Below are positions 8,489 to 17,428 of a stretch of DNA of 64,000 bases, one piece after another. Source of the DNA: Pseudomonas fluorescens (GTDB lineage: Bacteria; Pseudomonadota; Gammaproteobacteria; Pseudomonadales; Pseudomonadaceae). The notes under the pieces were generated by a model. That model did no database searches. It saw nothing but the letters and a program-made list of their open reading frames with translations, and had not been told where the DNA came from. Location: positions 1 to 64,000 of the forward strand of contig NZ_CABVII010000025.1 of the NCBI RefSeq assembly GCF_902497995.1, written 5' to 3'. Each line of letters begins with the position of its first letter. The first letter of the stretch is position 1. A program made the position numbers and the translations under genes.

Positions 8489-8758
8489 ATGTTTCTTTCT
8501 GCCTTGGAACTTCGAAACATCATTGAAAGCAGTTTTCTTCCGAAACGTTGTCAATGTACGCTGTCGCCGGACCTGTCGATGACTGTAAAAGTGTATTCCG
8601 ATCGTAAAACCGATCACCTCGATCTGATGGTGACCGGAATAAATGCCAAACAGCTCAATGGCTGCCGGGAGATCAACGACCTGATTACTGGATTGCGTGT
8701 GGACATGCAAAACAGGGCCGATGTCCAGACTCTGCATCCAGACAGAAAAGCGCTTTAA
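8489..8758 (+). CDS. DUF1652 domain protein
   Basis: An 89-residue protein of a family seen almost only in Pseudomonas, beginning MFLSALELRNIIESSFLP and containing CQCTLSPDLSMTVKVY. Start ATG 8489 has AAAAGGAGAGGG upstream, a strong ribosome-binding site. No signal peptide or membrane segment is visible. Function is unknown. It stands alone. Confidence 0.85.
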   Translation: MFLSALELRNIIESSFLPKRCQCTLSPDLSMTVKVYSDRKTDHLDLMVTGINAKQLNGCREINDLITGLRVDMQNRADVQTLHPDRKAL

Positions 8759-8899
8759 TTCACGGTTCCATGACTCGCGCTGGGTCTGGAGAAAAGCCAT
8801 ACCCAGCGCCAGCTCAACCCTAAGCAAGCAATATGCCCGGACCGGCATGGCGATCGAGCCATTCGCCGATGCTCTGTCCTGGGCGAAACCCCCGACTGG

Positions 8900-9166
8900 T
8901 CAGCTTTGCATGCTGCAAGCGTCGGACAGTTTTCGATAAGTGATTTGTGCAGGTTTGCCTGACGTGTCGATGTACTTCATTTCAGCTGTGATGACTTCGC
9001 AATACGGGGTCGAAGGCTCGGTCAGTGCGATCACCCTGGCCACGTGCAATGGCATCCCGTAGTAGTACGCAGGGGCTTGGGTGGAGGACGTATCGTCGGC
9101 CTGAACAAGACCGGCAAAGGCGGTGCAGGCGAGGGCGGCTGTCGACAACAATGTGCGCGTGTTCAT
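8900..9166 (-). CDS. DUF2790 small periplasmic protein
   Basis: An 88-residue secreted protein. Its signal peptide is MNTRTLLSTAALACTAFAGL, with cleavage after VQA. The mature part has YYYGMPLHVARVIAL, PYCEVITAEMKYIDTSGK and a second Cys at DACS; the two Cys could pair. This matches the Pseudomonas DUF2790 family, members of which are often induced by copper or stress. Start ATG 9166 is preceded by GGAGATC. It lies just downstream of xylulokinase, in the place where mtlZ is found in other mannitol operons, but is unrelated to it. Confidence 0.8.
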   Translation of the reverse strand: MNTRTLLSTAALACTAFAGLVQADDTSSTQAPAYYYGMPLHVARVIALTEPSTPYCEVITAEMKYIDTSGKPAQITYRKLSDACSMQS

Positions 9167-9346
9167 GAACGATCTCCAGTGCAGGCGAAAAGTCAGCTCG
9201 ACCTTGGGTCGAACCTGCCGCACTGGGCATCAGAGAGATCTGAGGGCGTGCGGTCCAGTACAGCTTTGGACCGCGGCGTTAAGAGATGGTTAACCCGGCT
9301 AAGTGCCACCTGTCGGCAGTTTCCGGTCTTGCTGCATGTTCGCTGT

Positions 9347-10843
9347 TTAAAGGGTTGCGACATGCTGTTGATAGCGTTCATAGGCCTGCTGACAGGCTGC
9401 CACATTGGCTGCGATCGGCAGGGTTTCGCTGGCTGGATCAAGCTTCACGCAGCGCTCGCACAGGTCTGCCAGGCTGTGTTCATGGCCGTTTGCCCAGGAC
9501 TGGCACCACGCCGCCTGAATCGCAGCGCCCAGCGCCGCGGATTCGCTTTGCCCGGTGCAGATCACTGGGGTGTTCATGATGTCCGCGACCATCTGCCGCC
9601 ACACCGGGCTTTTCGAGCCGCCGCCGGTCAGGCAGATGCTGCGGCTTTGCAGGCCATTGCGGCGCAACAGGTCCAGCCCATAACGCAAACCGAAGGTCGT
9701 GCCCTCTACCACGGCGCGACACAGGTTGGCCTGCGTCAGGTTGGTCATGGTCAGTCCCAGCAGGCTGCCCGTGGCATGGGGCAGGGCAGGCACCCGTTCA
9801 CCGTTGAGAAACGGCAGCACGCACACGCCTTCGGCACCGATCGGCGCTTGCGCGACGAGTGCGTTGAAGCGCTCGATATCCAGCTCGAACAACTCGCGAA
9901 TCACCCCGGTGGCATTGGTCAGGTTCATGGTGCAGATCAGCGGCAGCCAGCCGCCGCTGGAGGAGCAGAAGGTCGCGACCGAGGCGTCCGGGCTGATGTT
10001 CGGCTGGTCGGCATAGGCGTAGACCGTTCCCGAGGAACCGAGGCTCATGGTGATTGCGCCGGGCTTGATGTTGCCAGTGCCGATGGCGCCCATCATGTTG
10101 TCGCCACCGCCGCTGGACACCAATGCCCGGGGGTTGATGCCCAGGTGCTCGGCGATGCCCGGCAGAAGGGGGCCAACGGCCTGGTGGGCGTCGATCAACT
10201 CCGGCAACGCGGCTTGAAGGCGGCCGGTGGGGTCGATGTCGCGCAGCAGCTGCAAGTCCCACTGGCGGGTGCGAACGTTGAAATAGCCGGTGCCCGAAGC
10301 ATCGCCATACTCGCTGCAACTGCGGCCGGTGAGCCAGAAGTTGAGGTAATCGTGGGGCAGCAGGATGCGGGCAATGCGGGAAAAAATTTCCGGGTACTGT
10401 TCTTTGGTCCAGAGCAGCTTTGAAACCGTGTAGCCCGGGGCGATGACCACGCCGAGGCGTTCCAGCGAGCCGCTTGCGCCGCCCAGATGGGTCAGCAGGC
10501 GGTCGTTTTCCGGGGTGGATTCGGTGTCGCACCAGAGCTTGGCGGGGCGCAGCACCTGGCCGTGATCATCGAGCAGGACCAAGCCGTGTTGTTGGCCGCA
10601 GACGCCGATGCCGAGGATGTTCCGGCCGTCGACATTGGCCGCAATCAGCGCTTGGCGAGTCGCCGAAGCGAGCGCTTCCAGCCATTGCGCCGGGTCCTGC
10701 TCGCGACGGCCATTGGCGCCACTGATCAGACTGTGGGTGGCGGCGCCCTGGCCGAGGACCTCGCCGCTGATTGCGTCGAGGACGATGGCCTTGGTGCCTT
10801 GGGTGCCGCAGTCGATGCCGAGGAACAATTGTTGGTTTGCCAT
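9347..10843 (-). CDS. xylB: Xylulokinase of the polyol operon (MtlY)
   Basis: A 498-residue FGGY-family kinase that phosphorylates D-xylulose, the product of arabitol oxidation, to xylulose 5-phosphate. FGGY N-terminal motif: LGIDCGTQGTKAIVLD. The ATP-binding C-terminal domain shows LTGGGSKSPVWRQMVADI and the family signature segment around ESAALGAAIQAAW. Start ATG 10843 has AAGGATC upstream. It is the last polyol gene of the mannitol cluster and is separated from mtlD by a REP pair, which may lower or stabilise its part of the message. In P. fluorescens this gene is called mtlY and is followed by a fructokinase gene, which is missing here. Confidence 0.93.
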   Translation of the reverse strand: MANQQLFLGIDCGTQGTKAIVLDAISGEVLGQGAATHSLISGANGRREQDPAQWLEALASATRQALIAANVDGRNILGIGVCGQQHGLVLLDDHGQVLRPAKLWCDTESTPENDRLLTHLGGASGSLERLGVVIAPGYTVSKLLWTKEQYPEIFSRIARILLPHDYLNFWLTGRSCSEYGDASGTGYFNVRTRQWDLQLLRDIDPTGRLQAALPELIDAHQAVGPLLPGIAEHLGINPRALVSSGGGDNMMGAIGTGNIKPGAITMSLGSSGTVYAYADQPNISPDASVATFCSSSGGWLPLICTMNLTNATGVIRELFELDIERFNALVAQAPIGAEGVCVLPFLNGERVPALPHATGSLLGLTMTNLTQANLCRAVVEGTTFGLRYGLDLLRRNGLQSRSICLTGGGSKSPVWRQMVADIMNTPVICTGQSESAALGAAIQAAWCQSWANGHEHSLADLCERCVKLDPASETLPIAANVAACQQAYERYQQHVATL

Positions 10844-10911
10844 GGAAGATCCTTGGATCGTCAGGTCGATATCAGTGCACATTCAATATATAGGGTGTCT
10901 GTCAGTCAGCC

Positions 10912-11002
10912 ATCGCGGGCAAGCCCGCTCCCACAGTGTCCGGGGTGGAACACAGATTTGTGAACGACATTGATCCCTGTGGGAGCGGGCTTGCTCGCGA
11001 AG
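10912..11002. repeat. BIME: inverted REP pair between mtlD and xylB
   Basis: The GAGCGGGCTTGCTCGCGAA type, with units near 10912-10936 and 10976-11002 in opposite orientation. The spacer motif CACAGATTTGTGAACGAC (10951-10968) matches that of other pairs in the window. Confidence 0.9.
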
Positions 11003-11026
11003 ACGGCTTCAGTTGCACCGCCGTAT

Positions 11027-12499
11027 TTACGCCAGCACCCGCTCCAGCGTCCGCGTCACACCCACATCCCGCAAGCTGTTGCAGCACCACTCGAACGCCG
11101 CGACAAACTCCGGCGAATGAGGTATCGCCGTACCAAAAATCTCCTCAACCGCCAACAACCGCTGGGTGATCAACGCATCATCGGCCACCAATGCCTGACA
11201 AAACGCCCCACGCGGATCCGCAATCGAGTACGTTTCGCCATTCTCATCCACACCCTTCAAATACAAGGCCCAGGCCGCCACCACCAACGCCGCACGCTTC
11301 GTCTCGCGGCCATCGGCAATCAAGCGATTGATGGTCGGCACGGTGAACTTGGGAAACTTCGACGAGCCGTCCGAACACACGCGCTCCAGCTGATCGGCAA
11401 TCGCCTGATTGGAGAACCGCGCGACCAGGGTGTTCTGGTATTCGGTCAGGTCGATCCCCGGCACCGGCGCCAACTGCGGCGCCACATCCAGCTCCATATA
11501 AGCACGCATGTACCGGACAAACAGCGGGTCGTTCATGGCCTCGTGAACGAAGCGGTACCCCTTCAGGAAGCCCAGATACGTCAGGGCCAGGTGGCTGCCG
11601 TTGAGCAGTTTGATCTTCATGTCTTCGTAAGGCGTGACGTCGTCGGTAAACTGCACGCCGACCTGTTCCCAGGCCGGGCGCCCGTTGACGAACCTGTCTT
11701 CCAGCACCCATTGCGCAAAGGGTTCGCAAACCACCGGCCAGGCATCATCGACGGCGTGTGTGTCGGCCAGTCGCAGGCGATGATCAGTGCTGGTCATCGG
11801 CGTGATGCGGTCGACCATGGCGTTGGGAAAACTGACGTGGCTGTCGATCCAGTCGCGCAGGTCGGTATCGCGCAGGGCAGCAAACGCCAGGAGCGCCTTG
11901 CGGGTGACCGCGCCGTTGTGCGGCAGGTTATCGCAGGACATCAAGGTGAATGCAGGCGTGCCGGCGGCACGGCGTTTGACCAGGGCGGCGCAGAGAAAGC
12001 CGAACACGGTTTTCGGTGCGTCCGGATGGGCCAGGTCATGTTGGATCTGCGGCAAATGGGCCATGAATTCGCCGTTGCTGTCGTCAATGCAGTAGCCGCC
12101 TTCGGTGATGGTCAGCGAGACGATGCGAATCTCGGGGCTTGCCAGTTTGTCGATCAGCGCCTGGGCACCGTCTTCGGCCAGCAGCATGTCGCGGATCGCG
12201 CCGATCACCCGGACTTCGGTGTCGTCGGTATCGCCCAGCTCAAGCAGGGTGAACAGATAATCCTGCTCCTTCAGATCATCCCGGGCGCGACGGTCTTCGG
12301 CGCGCAGGCCAACGCCGCAAATGGCCCAGTCCAGATCCTTGCCGGTGTTCATCAAGGCGTCGGTGTAATACGCCTGATGCGCGCGGTGGAAGCCACCGAC
12401 GCCGATGTGCGCGATGCCCTGGCGGGTATCGCTCAGGGTGTAGGCGGGCAGGACCACCTCGGGGGCGAGGTGACGCAAATTCTGTTTATTGAGTTTCAT
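11027..12499 (-). CDS. mtlD: Mannitol 2-dehydrogenase (polyol-specific long-chain dehydrogenase)
   Basis: A 490-residue NAD-dependent enzyme that oxidises D-mannitol to fructose and also acts on arabitol and sorbitol. The nucleotide-binding motif is GVGGFHRAH (33-41). The catalytic set KIKLLNGSH places K295, N300 and H303 at the same numbers as reported for P. fluorescens mannitol 2-dehydrogenase. Start ATG 12499 (MKLNKQNLRHL) lies 16 bp after the mtlK stop, indicating one operon. Length is as expected for the family. Confidence 0.95.
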   Translation of the reverse strand: MKLNKQNLRHLAPEVVLPAYTLSDTRQGIAHIGVGGFHRAHQAYYTDALMNTGKDLDWAICGVGLRAEDRRARDDLKEQDYLFTLLELGDTDDTEVRVIGAIRDMLLAEDGAQALIDKLASPEIRIVSLTITEGGYCIDDSNGEFMAHLPQIQHDLAHPDAPKTVFGFLCAALVKRRAAGTPAFTLMSCDNLPHNGAVTRKALLAFAALRDTDLRDWIDSHVSFPNAMVDRITPMTSTDHRLRLADTHAVDDAWPVVCEPFAQWVLEDRFVNGRPAWEQVGVQFTDDVTPYEDMKIKLLNGSHLALTYLGFLKGYRFVHEAMNDPLFVRYMRAYMELDVAPQLAPVPGIDLTEYQNTLVARFSNQAIADQLERVCSDGSSKFPKFTVPTINRLIADGRETKRAALVVAAWALYLKGVDENGETYSIADPRGAFCQALVADDALITQRLLAVEEIFGTAIPHSPEFVAAFEWCCNSLRDVGVTRTLERVLA

Positions 12500-12515
12500 C
12501 ACAGGCTCTCTGAAT

Positions 12516-13619
12516 TCAGGCGGCAACGCGCAACGGACGGGTCAGCGCCACGCCGTCGGCATCGAATAAATGGCAGTGTGCGGCGTTCAGGTGCAGGCTC
12601 AGGGTTTCGCCATAACGGCTGGCCAGGTCACCGCGCACGCGCAGGGTCAGGGCCTCGCCGGACGCGGCCACGACGTGGCAGAAGGTGTCGCTGCCCAGGC
12701 GCTCGCTGACGTCGGCGGTAACCTGCAAGCTGCAGTCGCCGGTTTGCGCCAGCTCCAGGTGTTCCGGGCGGATGCCCAGGGTCACGGCGCCGCCGACGCT
12801 CAGGCTGGCGCCGCTCAACGGCAAGGTGATGCGGGTGCCGGCGTCCAGCAGCACTTCGCAGCTCTGGTTTTCGACGCGGGTGACCTTGCCCTTGAGCAAG
12901 CCCATCTTCGGCGTGCCGAGGAAGCCGGCGACGAACAGGTTGGCCGGCTGGTGATACAGCTCCAGCGGCGAGCCGACCTGTTCGACCCTGCCGCCATTCA
13001 ATACGACGACTTTGTCGGCCAGGGTCATGGCTTCGACCTGGTCGTGGGTCACGTAGATCATGGTCGCTTGCAGTTCCTTGTGCAGCCGCGACAGTTCCAG
13101 GCGCATCTGCGCCCGCAGGGCGGCGTCGAGGTTGGACAGCGGTTCGTCGAACAGGAAAATTTTCGGGTTGCGCACGATCGCCCGGCCGATGGCCACGCGC
13201 TGCCGTTGGCCGCCGGAGAGTTGCTTGGGCTTGCGCTCGAGCATCGGCCCGAGTTCGAGGATGCGCGCGGCGTCGTTGACCTTTTTCTCGACGTCGGCTT
13301 TGGGCACGCCGGCCAGGTCGAGGGCGAACGACATGTTCTTGCGCACGCTCATGTGCGGGTACAAGGCGTAGGTCTGGAACACCATGGCCAGGTCGCGCTT
13401 GGCCGGGCTGACTTCAGTGATGTCGCGGCCATCGAGTTCGATGGTGCCGCCGCTGACTTCTTCCAGGCCGGCGATCAGCCGCAGTAGGGTGGATTTGCCG
13501 CAGCCCGAGGGGCCGACGAAGACCACGAATTCCTTGTCGCGCACTTCCAGATCAATGCCCTTGATGATGGAAAAGCCTTCGAAGCCTTTTTGCAGGTTCT
13601 TGATTTTCAGATTGGCCAT
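12516..13619 (-). CDS. mtlK: Polyol ABC importer ATPase (MalK/UgpC type)
   Basis: A 367-residue ABC ATPase that energises the MtlEFG polyol importer. Walker A is GPSGCGKST (36-44), the signature is LSGGQRQRVAIGRA and Walker B is IFLFDEPLSNLD. A C-terminal OB-fold (TOBE) regulatory domain follows from about residue 235, as in MalK-type ATPases. It starts MANLKIKNLQKGFEGFSI. It lies 159 bp from mtlG, with a REP pair in the gap. Confidence 0.93.
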   Translation of the reverse strand: MANLKIKNLQKGFEGFSIIKGIDLEVRDKEFVVFVGPSGCGKSTLLRLIAGLEEVSGGTIELDGRDITEVSPAKRDLAMVFQTYALYPHMSVRKNMSFALDLAGVPKADVEKKVNDAARILELGPMLERKPKQLSGGQRQRVAIGRAIVRNPKIFLFDEPLSNLDAALRAQMRLELSRLHKELQATMIYVTHDQVEAMTLADKVVVLNGGRVEQVGSPLELYHQPANLFVAGFLGTPKMGLLKGKVTRVENQSCEVLLDAGTRITLPLSGASLSVGGAVTLGIRPEHLELAQTGDCSLQVTADVSERLGSDTFCHVVAASGEALTLRVRGDLASRYGETLSLHLNAAHCHLFDADGVALTRPLRVAA

Positions 13620-13680
13620 GGTGATGGGCCTCCGTTTGTTGTTATTCAGTTGAGCCGTGGTAACGCCATGCAGGCTTTTC

Positions 13681-13766
13681 TGTAGGAGCCAGGCTTGTCG
13701 GATCGCCGCACCGCAGCGAAGGCGTCCGTCAAATCGCCTTCGCCGGCAAGCCTGGCTCCTACAGGG
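13681..13766. repeat. BIME: inverted REP pair between mtlG and mtlK (GAGCCAGGCTTG type)
   Basis: TGTAGGAGCCAGGCTTG at 13681 and the complement CAAGCCTGGCTCCTACA ending at 13764. This third sequence type occurs again only at 28091-28199. It lies inside the mtl operon. Confidence 0.88.
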
Positions 13767-13778
13767 ATCGGGTGTGGC

Positions 13779-14609
13779 TTATTTCACCGCGCCAAACGAC
13801 AGGCCGCGCACCAGTTGTTTCTGGCTGATCCAGCCGAAGATCAGGATCGGCGCGCAGGCCAGGGTCGAGACTGCCGACAACTTGGCCCAGAACAGTCCTT
13901 CGGGGCTGGAGTACGAGGCGATCAGCGCAGTCAGCGGTGCGGCCTGGGACGAGGTCAGGTTCAGCGACCAGAACGCTTCGTTCCAGCACAGGATCAGCGA
14001 CAGCAACACCGTGGAGGCCAGGCCGCCCTTGGCGATCGGCAGCAGTACCCGGACCATCTCCTGCCACAGCGTGGCGCCGTCCAGGCGTGCGGCTTCGAGG
14101 ATGTCCTTGGGGATGTCCTTGAAGTAGGTGTAAATCATCCAGACCACGATCGGCAGGTTGATCAGGGTGTAGATCACGATCAACGCAATGCGGGTGTCGA
14201 GCAGGCCAAAGCTCTTGGCCAGCAGGTAGATCGGCATCAGCACGCCCACCGGCGGCAGCATCTTGGTCGAGAGCATCCACAGCAGCGTGCCCTTGGTGCG
14301 CTGGGTTTCGTAGAACGCCATGGAGTAGGCCGCCGGCACCGCGATCAGCAGGCACAGGGCGGTGGCGCTGAACGAAATCACCACCGAGTTCCAGGCGAAG
14401 CTGAAGTAGTCACTGCGCTCGTTGATGTGCAGGTAGTTCTCCAGCGTCGGGGTGAAAATGAACTGCGGCGGCGTGGCGAAGGCGTCGATTTCGCTCTTGA
14501 AGCTGGTCAGCACCATCCAGAAAATCGGGAAGAAGATCAGGATCGCGATGGCCCAGGCCAGGGTGCCCAGCAGCAGGCTTTGCAGACGACGGGATTGTTG
14601 AAGGGTCAT
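13779..14609 (-). CDS. mtlG: Polyol ABC importer permease
   Basis: A 276-residue inner-membrane permease of the MalG type with six predicted TM segments. The EAA loop that contacts the ATPase is at EAARLDGATLWQEMVRVLLP, near residues 185-204. A long periplasmic loop after TM1 is present, as in the family. It forms the channel with MtlF. Start ATG 14609 lies 11 bp after the mtlF stop. Confidence 0.93.
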   Translation of the reverse strand: MTLQQSRRLQSLLLGTLAWAIAILIFFPIFWMVLTSFKSEIDAFATPPQFIFTPTLENYLHINERSDYFSFAWNSVVISFSATALCLLIAVPAAYSMAFYETQRTKGTLLWMLSTKMLPPVGVLMPIYLLAKSFGLLDTRIALIVIYTLINLPIVVWMIYTYFKDIPKDILEAARLDGATLWQEMVRVLLPIAKGGLASTVLLSLILCWNEAFWSLNLTSSQAAPLTALIASYSSPEGLFWAKLSAVSTLACAPILIFGWISQKQLVRGLSFGAVK

Positions 14610-14619
14610 GGCAATGGCC

Positions 14620-15546
14620 TCAGGCTTTGTCGGTCAGGTTTTTGCCGATCATCCGCACCAGGATGATGGCCGCGATGTTGGCGATCAGCACCGCGATCAA
14701 GCCGCCGGCGGAGGCCATGCCGACGTCGAACTGCACCAGCGCCTGGTTGTAGATCAGGTAGGCGAGGTTGGTCGAGGCGTAGCCGGGGCCGCCGTTGGTG
14801 GTGGTGAAAATTTCGGCGAACACCGAGAGCAGGAAGATGGTTTCAATCATCACCACCACCGCGATCGGGCGGGCCAGGTGCGGCAGGGTCAGGTGCCAGA
14901 AAATCGCGATCGGCCCGGCGCCATCGAGGCGCGCGGCTTCCTTCTGCTCCTGGTCGAGGGACTGCATGGCGGTCATCAGGATCAGGATCGCGAAGGGCAG
15001 CCATTGCCAGGAGACGATGATGATGATCGACAGCAGCGGGTAATGCGCCAGCCAGTCCACCGGCTGCGCACCGAACAGTTTCCAGACGTAGGCGAGAATC
15101 CCCGACACCGGGTGGAAGATCAGGTTCTTCCAGATCAGCGCACCGACGGTGGGCATGATGAAGAACGGCGAGATCAGCAGCACCCGCACGATGCCGCGAC
15201 CGAGAAACTCACTGGCCTCCAGCAAGGCACTGATCAACACGCCGAACACCACGCTGATCAGCAACACGCTGCCCACCAGCAACAGGGTGTTGGTGGCGCC
15301 GGGCATGAAGCCTGAATCCGTGAGGAAGTAGCTGAAGTTTTCAAGTCCCACGAACTGGTTTTCACCGGGGTAGAGCAGGTTGTAGCGGATCAGCGAAAAG
15401 TAGACGGTCATGCCCAGCGGCACGATCATCCACAGCAGCAACAACGCCACCGAGGGGCTGACCAGGAACCAGCCGGGGTTGGCCAACCGGCTTTTACGCA
15501 CGGGTTGGGGAAGGTCGATGTGAGCTTTGGCAGTTGAAATAGTCAT
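14620..15546 (-). CDS. mtlF: Polyol ABC importer permease
   Basis: A 308-residue MalF-type permease. Six TM segments can be counted, beginning LVSPSVALLLLWMIVPLGM. The EAA loop EAARLDGAGPIAIFWHLTLP is near residues 210-229. The gene lies 245 bp from mtlE with four REP units in between, and almost abuts mtlG. Confidence 0.93.
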   Translation of the reverse strand: MTISTAKAHIDLPQPVRKSRLANPGWFLVSPSVALLLLWMIVPLGMTVYFSLIRYNLLYPGENQFVGLENFSYFLTDSGFMPGATNTLLLVGSVLLISVVFGVLISALLEASEFLGRGIVRVLLISPFFIMPTVGALIWKNLIFHPVSGILAYVWKLFGAQPVDWLAHYPLLSIIIIVSWQWLPFAILILMTAMQSLDQEQKEAARLDGAGPIAIFWHLTLPHLARPIAVVVMIETIFLLSVFAEIFTTTNGGPGYASTNLAYLIYNQALVQFDVGMASAGGLIAVLIANIAAIILVRMIGKNLTDKA

Positions 15547-15585
15547 GGCGATAGCACCGATTAATGCAGACCTAAGAAGATCAAA

Positions 15586-15784
15586 CTGTGGGAGCGGGCT
15601 TGCTCGCGAAAGCGATATTTCAGTCGCTGAAGATGCATCGGATGTACCGGCCTCTTCGCGAGCAAGCCCGCTCCCACAATGGATTGCGTTAAGCCTGTGG
15701 GAGCGCGGCTTGCCCGCGATGGTGTGTCAGTCGACACCGATGTACCTGACACACCAAAGCGAGCAAGCTTGCTCCTACAAGGGG
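15586..15784. repeat. Cluster of four REP units between mtlE and mtlF
   Basis: Units at about 15586-15612, 15651-15679, 15694-15722 and 15758-15784 alternate in orientation. Units 1 and 2 are the GAGCGGGCTTGCTCGCG type, unit 3 is a hybrid (GAGCGCGGCTTGCCCGCG), and unit 4 is shorter and diverged. Their place between the binding-protein and permease genes mirrors the malE-malF REP of E. coli. Confidence 0.88.
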
Positions 15785-15790
15785 CCGGGG

Positions 15791-17101
15791 TTATTTGGGA
15801 TAACCGGCGCGCTTCATTTCACGTTCGGTGGTTGACTGAGCGGCGGTCAGGGCTTGGTCGACCGTGGTCTGGCCGATCAGCGCCGCCGAGAACAATTTGC
15901 CGACCTGGGTGCCCACGGCCTGGAATTCAGGAATGGTCACCAACTGAATGCCGATGTACGGCACCGGTTTGGCGCTCGGCTTGCTCGGGTCCGCCGCTTT
16001 CAGCGACTCCAAAGTCACCCGGGCAAATGGCGCGGCCTGCAGATAGGCCTCGCTGTAGGTCGAGGCCCGAGTGCCTGGGGGCACATTGGCGATGCCATCT
16101 TTTTCCGCGACCAACGTCCCGTACTCCCTGGAAGTGGCCCAGGCGCTGAAAGTCTTGGCGGCGTCCTTGGCCTTGGAACTGGTCGGGATCGCCAGCGCCC
16201 ATGAATACAACCAGGCCGAGCCCTTGTCGGTGGTTTCGTGCGGTGCGTAGGTGAAGCCGACGTGTTCGCTGACCTTGCTCTGGGTCTTGTCGGTGACAAA
16301 GGAGCCGGCCACGCTGGCATCGACCCAGATCGCGCACTTGCCGCTGTTGAACAGCGCCAGGTTTTCGTTGAAACCGTTGCTCGAAGCACCCGGGGGGCCG
16401 GATTTTTTCATGGTGTCGACGTAGAAATTCAGCGCGTTCTTCCATTCCGGACCGGTGAATTCCGGCTTCCACTGCTCATCGAACCAGCGTGCACCATAAG
16501 CATTGGCGACGGTGCTGATCAGCGCCATGTTCTCGCCCCAGCCGGCCTTGCCGCGCAGGCAGATGCCGTACTGTTCTTTGTCCTTGTTGGTGAGTTTGCC
16601 GGCGAACTCGCCGATCTGCGTCCAGGTCGGGCGTTCGGGCATGGTCAACCCGGCGTCCTTGAACAGGTCGGTGCGGTAATAGATGATGGAGCTTTCGGCG
16701 TAGAACGGCAGGGCATAAAGCGAGCCCTTGACCGACAGGCCTTCACGCACCGAAGGGAAGACATCGTCGAGGGCGTAGCTGGCTGGCAAATCCTTCATCG
16801 GCTCCAGCCAACCCTTGGCGCCCCAGAGTGCGGCTTCGTACATGCCGATGGTCAGCACGTCGAACTGGCCGCCCTGGGTGGCGATGTCGGTGGTCAGGCG
16901 CTGGCGCAGGACGTTTTCTTCCAGCACCACCCAGTTGAGCTTGATGTCCGGATGCTCGGCCTCGAAGGCTTTCGAGAGCTTTTGCATACGGATCATGTCG
17001 CTGTTGTTGACGGTGGCGATGGTCAGGGTCTGGGCGCCGAGGCTGACGCTGCTGAGGGTCATGCAAGTGAGGGCTAGCAGAGCTTTTACAGAAGGTTGCA
17101 T
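15791..17101 (-). CDS. mtlE: Periplasmic polyol-binding protein
   Basis: A 436-residue extracellular solute-binding protein (family 1) for mannitol, sorbitol or arabitol. The signal peptide is MQPSVKALLALTCMTLSSVS, with cleavage after LGA. The mature domain starts QTLTIATVNNSDMIRMQKLS and carries the family 1 segment FDVLTIGMYEAALWGAKGWL. Start ATG 17101 is preceded by AAAAGGAG. It is the first gene of the transport operon, downstream of mtlR on the same strand. Its leader has a CA-rich Crc/Hfq-like motif and a palindrome. Confidence 0.94.
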   Translation of the reverse strand: MQPSVKALLALTCMTLSSVSLGAQTLTIATVNNSDMIRMQKLSKAFEAEHPDIKLNWVVLEENVLRQRLTTDIATQGGQFDVLTIGMYEAALWGAKGWLEPMKDLPASYALDDVFPSVREGLSVKGSLYALPFYAESSIIYYRTDLFKDAGLTMPERPTWTQIGEFAGKLTNKDKEQYGICLRGKAGWGENMALISTVANAYGARWFDEQWKPEFTGPEWKNALNFYVDTMKKSGPPGASSNGFNENLALFNSGKCAIWVDASVAGSFVTDKTQSKVSEHVGFTYAPHETTDKGSAWLYSWALAIPTSSKAKDAAKTFSAWATSREYGTLVAEKDGIANVPPGTRASTYSEAYLQAAPFARVTLESLKAADPSKPSAKPVPYIGIQLVTIPEFQAVGTQVGKLFSAALIGQTTVDQALTAAQSTTEREMKRAGYPK

Positions 17102-17143
17102 CGTGCACTCCTTTTCTGCTCCCGGCGGGTTGCAGAAGGATGG

Positions 17144-17239
17144 TTATTGTTTTTGTGTCTTCCTGCGGCAGGAAGAATGTGCACTGATTACAGCGTTCAA
17201 TTGATGGCGTGACAAATCATCGGTCGCACTTGAATTGAT
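17144..17239 (-). promoter_or_regulatory. mtlE leader and operator region
   Basis: On the coding strand, AACAATAA (17151 to 17144) fits the AAnAAnAA pattern bound by Hfq/Crc in Pseudomonas carbon catabolite repression and lies about 43 nt before the mtlE ATG. CTTCCTGCGGCAGGAAG (17159-17175) is a perfect palindrome, likely a leader hairpin or operator. Direct repeats AATTGAT at 17209-17215 and 17233-17239, 24 bp apart, are candidate AraC-type (MtlR) half-sites. All assignments are inferred from pattern only. Confidence 0.45.
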
Positions 17240-17329
17240 ACTATTTTGCACTGCTACTGGAGGCGAAAGGTGGTGGGGGCGGCTTTGCTGCAGTTGGATA
17301 CCATTGGATTTGTACAGGTTTTGAGGGCC

Positions 17330-17398
17330 CTTTCGCGGGCAAGCCTCGCTCCTACAGGGCTACGCAATACCTGTAGGAGCGAGGCTGCCCGCGAAGGC
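17330..17398. repeat. BIME: compact inverted REP pair between mtlR and mtlE
   Basis: The GAGGCTTGCCCGCGAA type with an 11-bp loop. The right unit has lost one T (GAGGCTGCCCGCG). It follows the mtlR stop codon and precedes the mtlE promoter region. Confidence 0.88.
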
Positions 17399-17428
17399 GA
17401 TCTAAAAATCACCACATGACCAATGCCG

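Noticed and set aside
15586..15784. REP cluster considered as a CRISPR-like array
   Set aside because: Units alternate in orientation, are unequally spaced and match the Pseudomonas REP consensus seen at ten other loci; no cas gene is near.
17159..17175. Palindrome before mtlE considered as a terminator or attenuator
   Set aside because: There is no T-run after the stem on the coding strand (an A-rich stretch follows instead), so it would not terminate by the standard mechanism.
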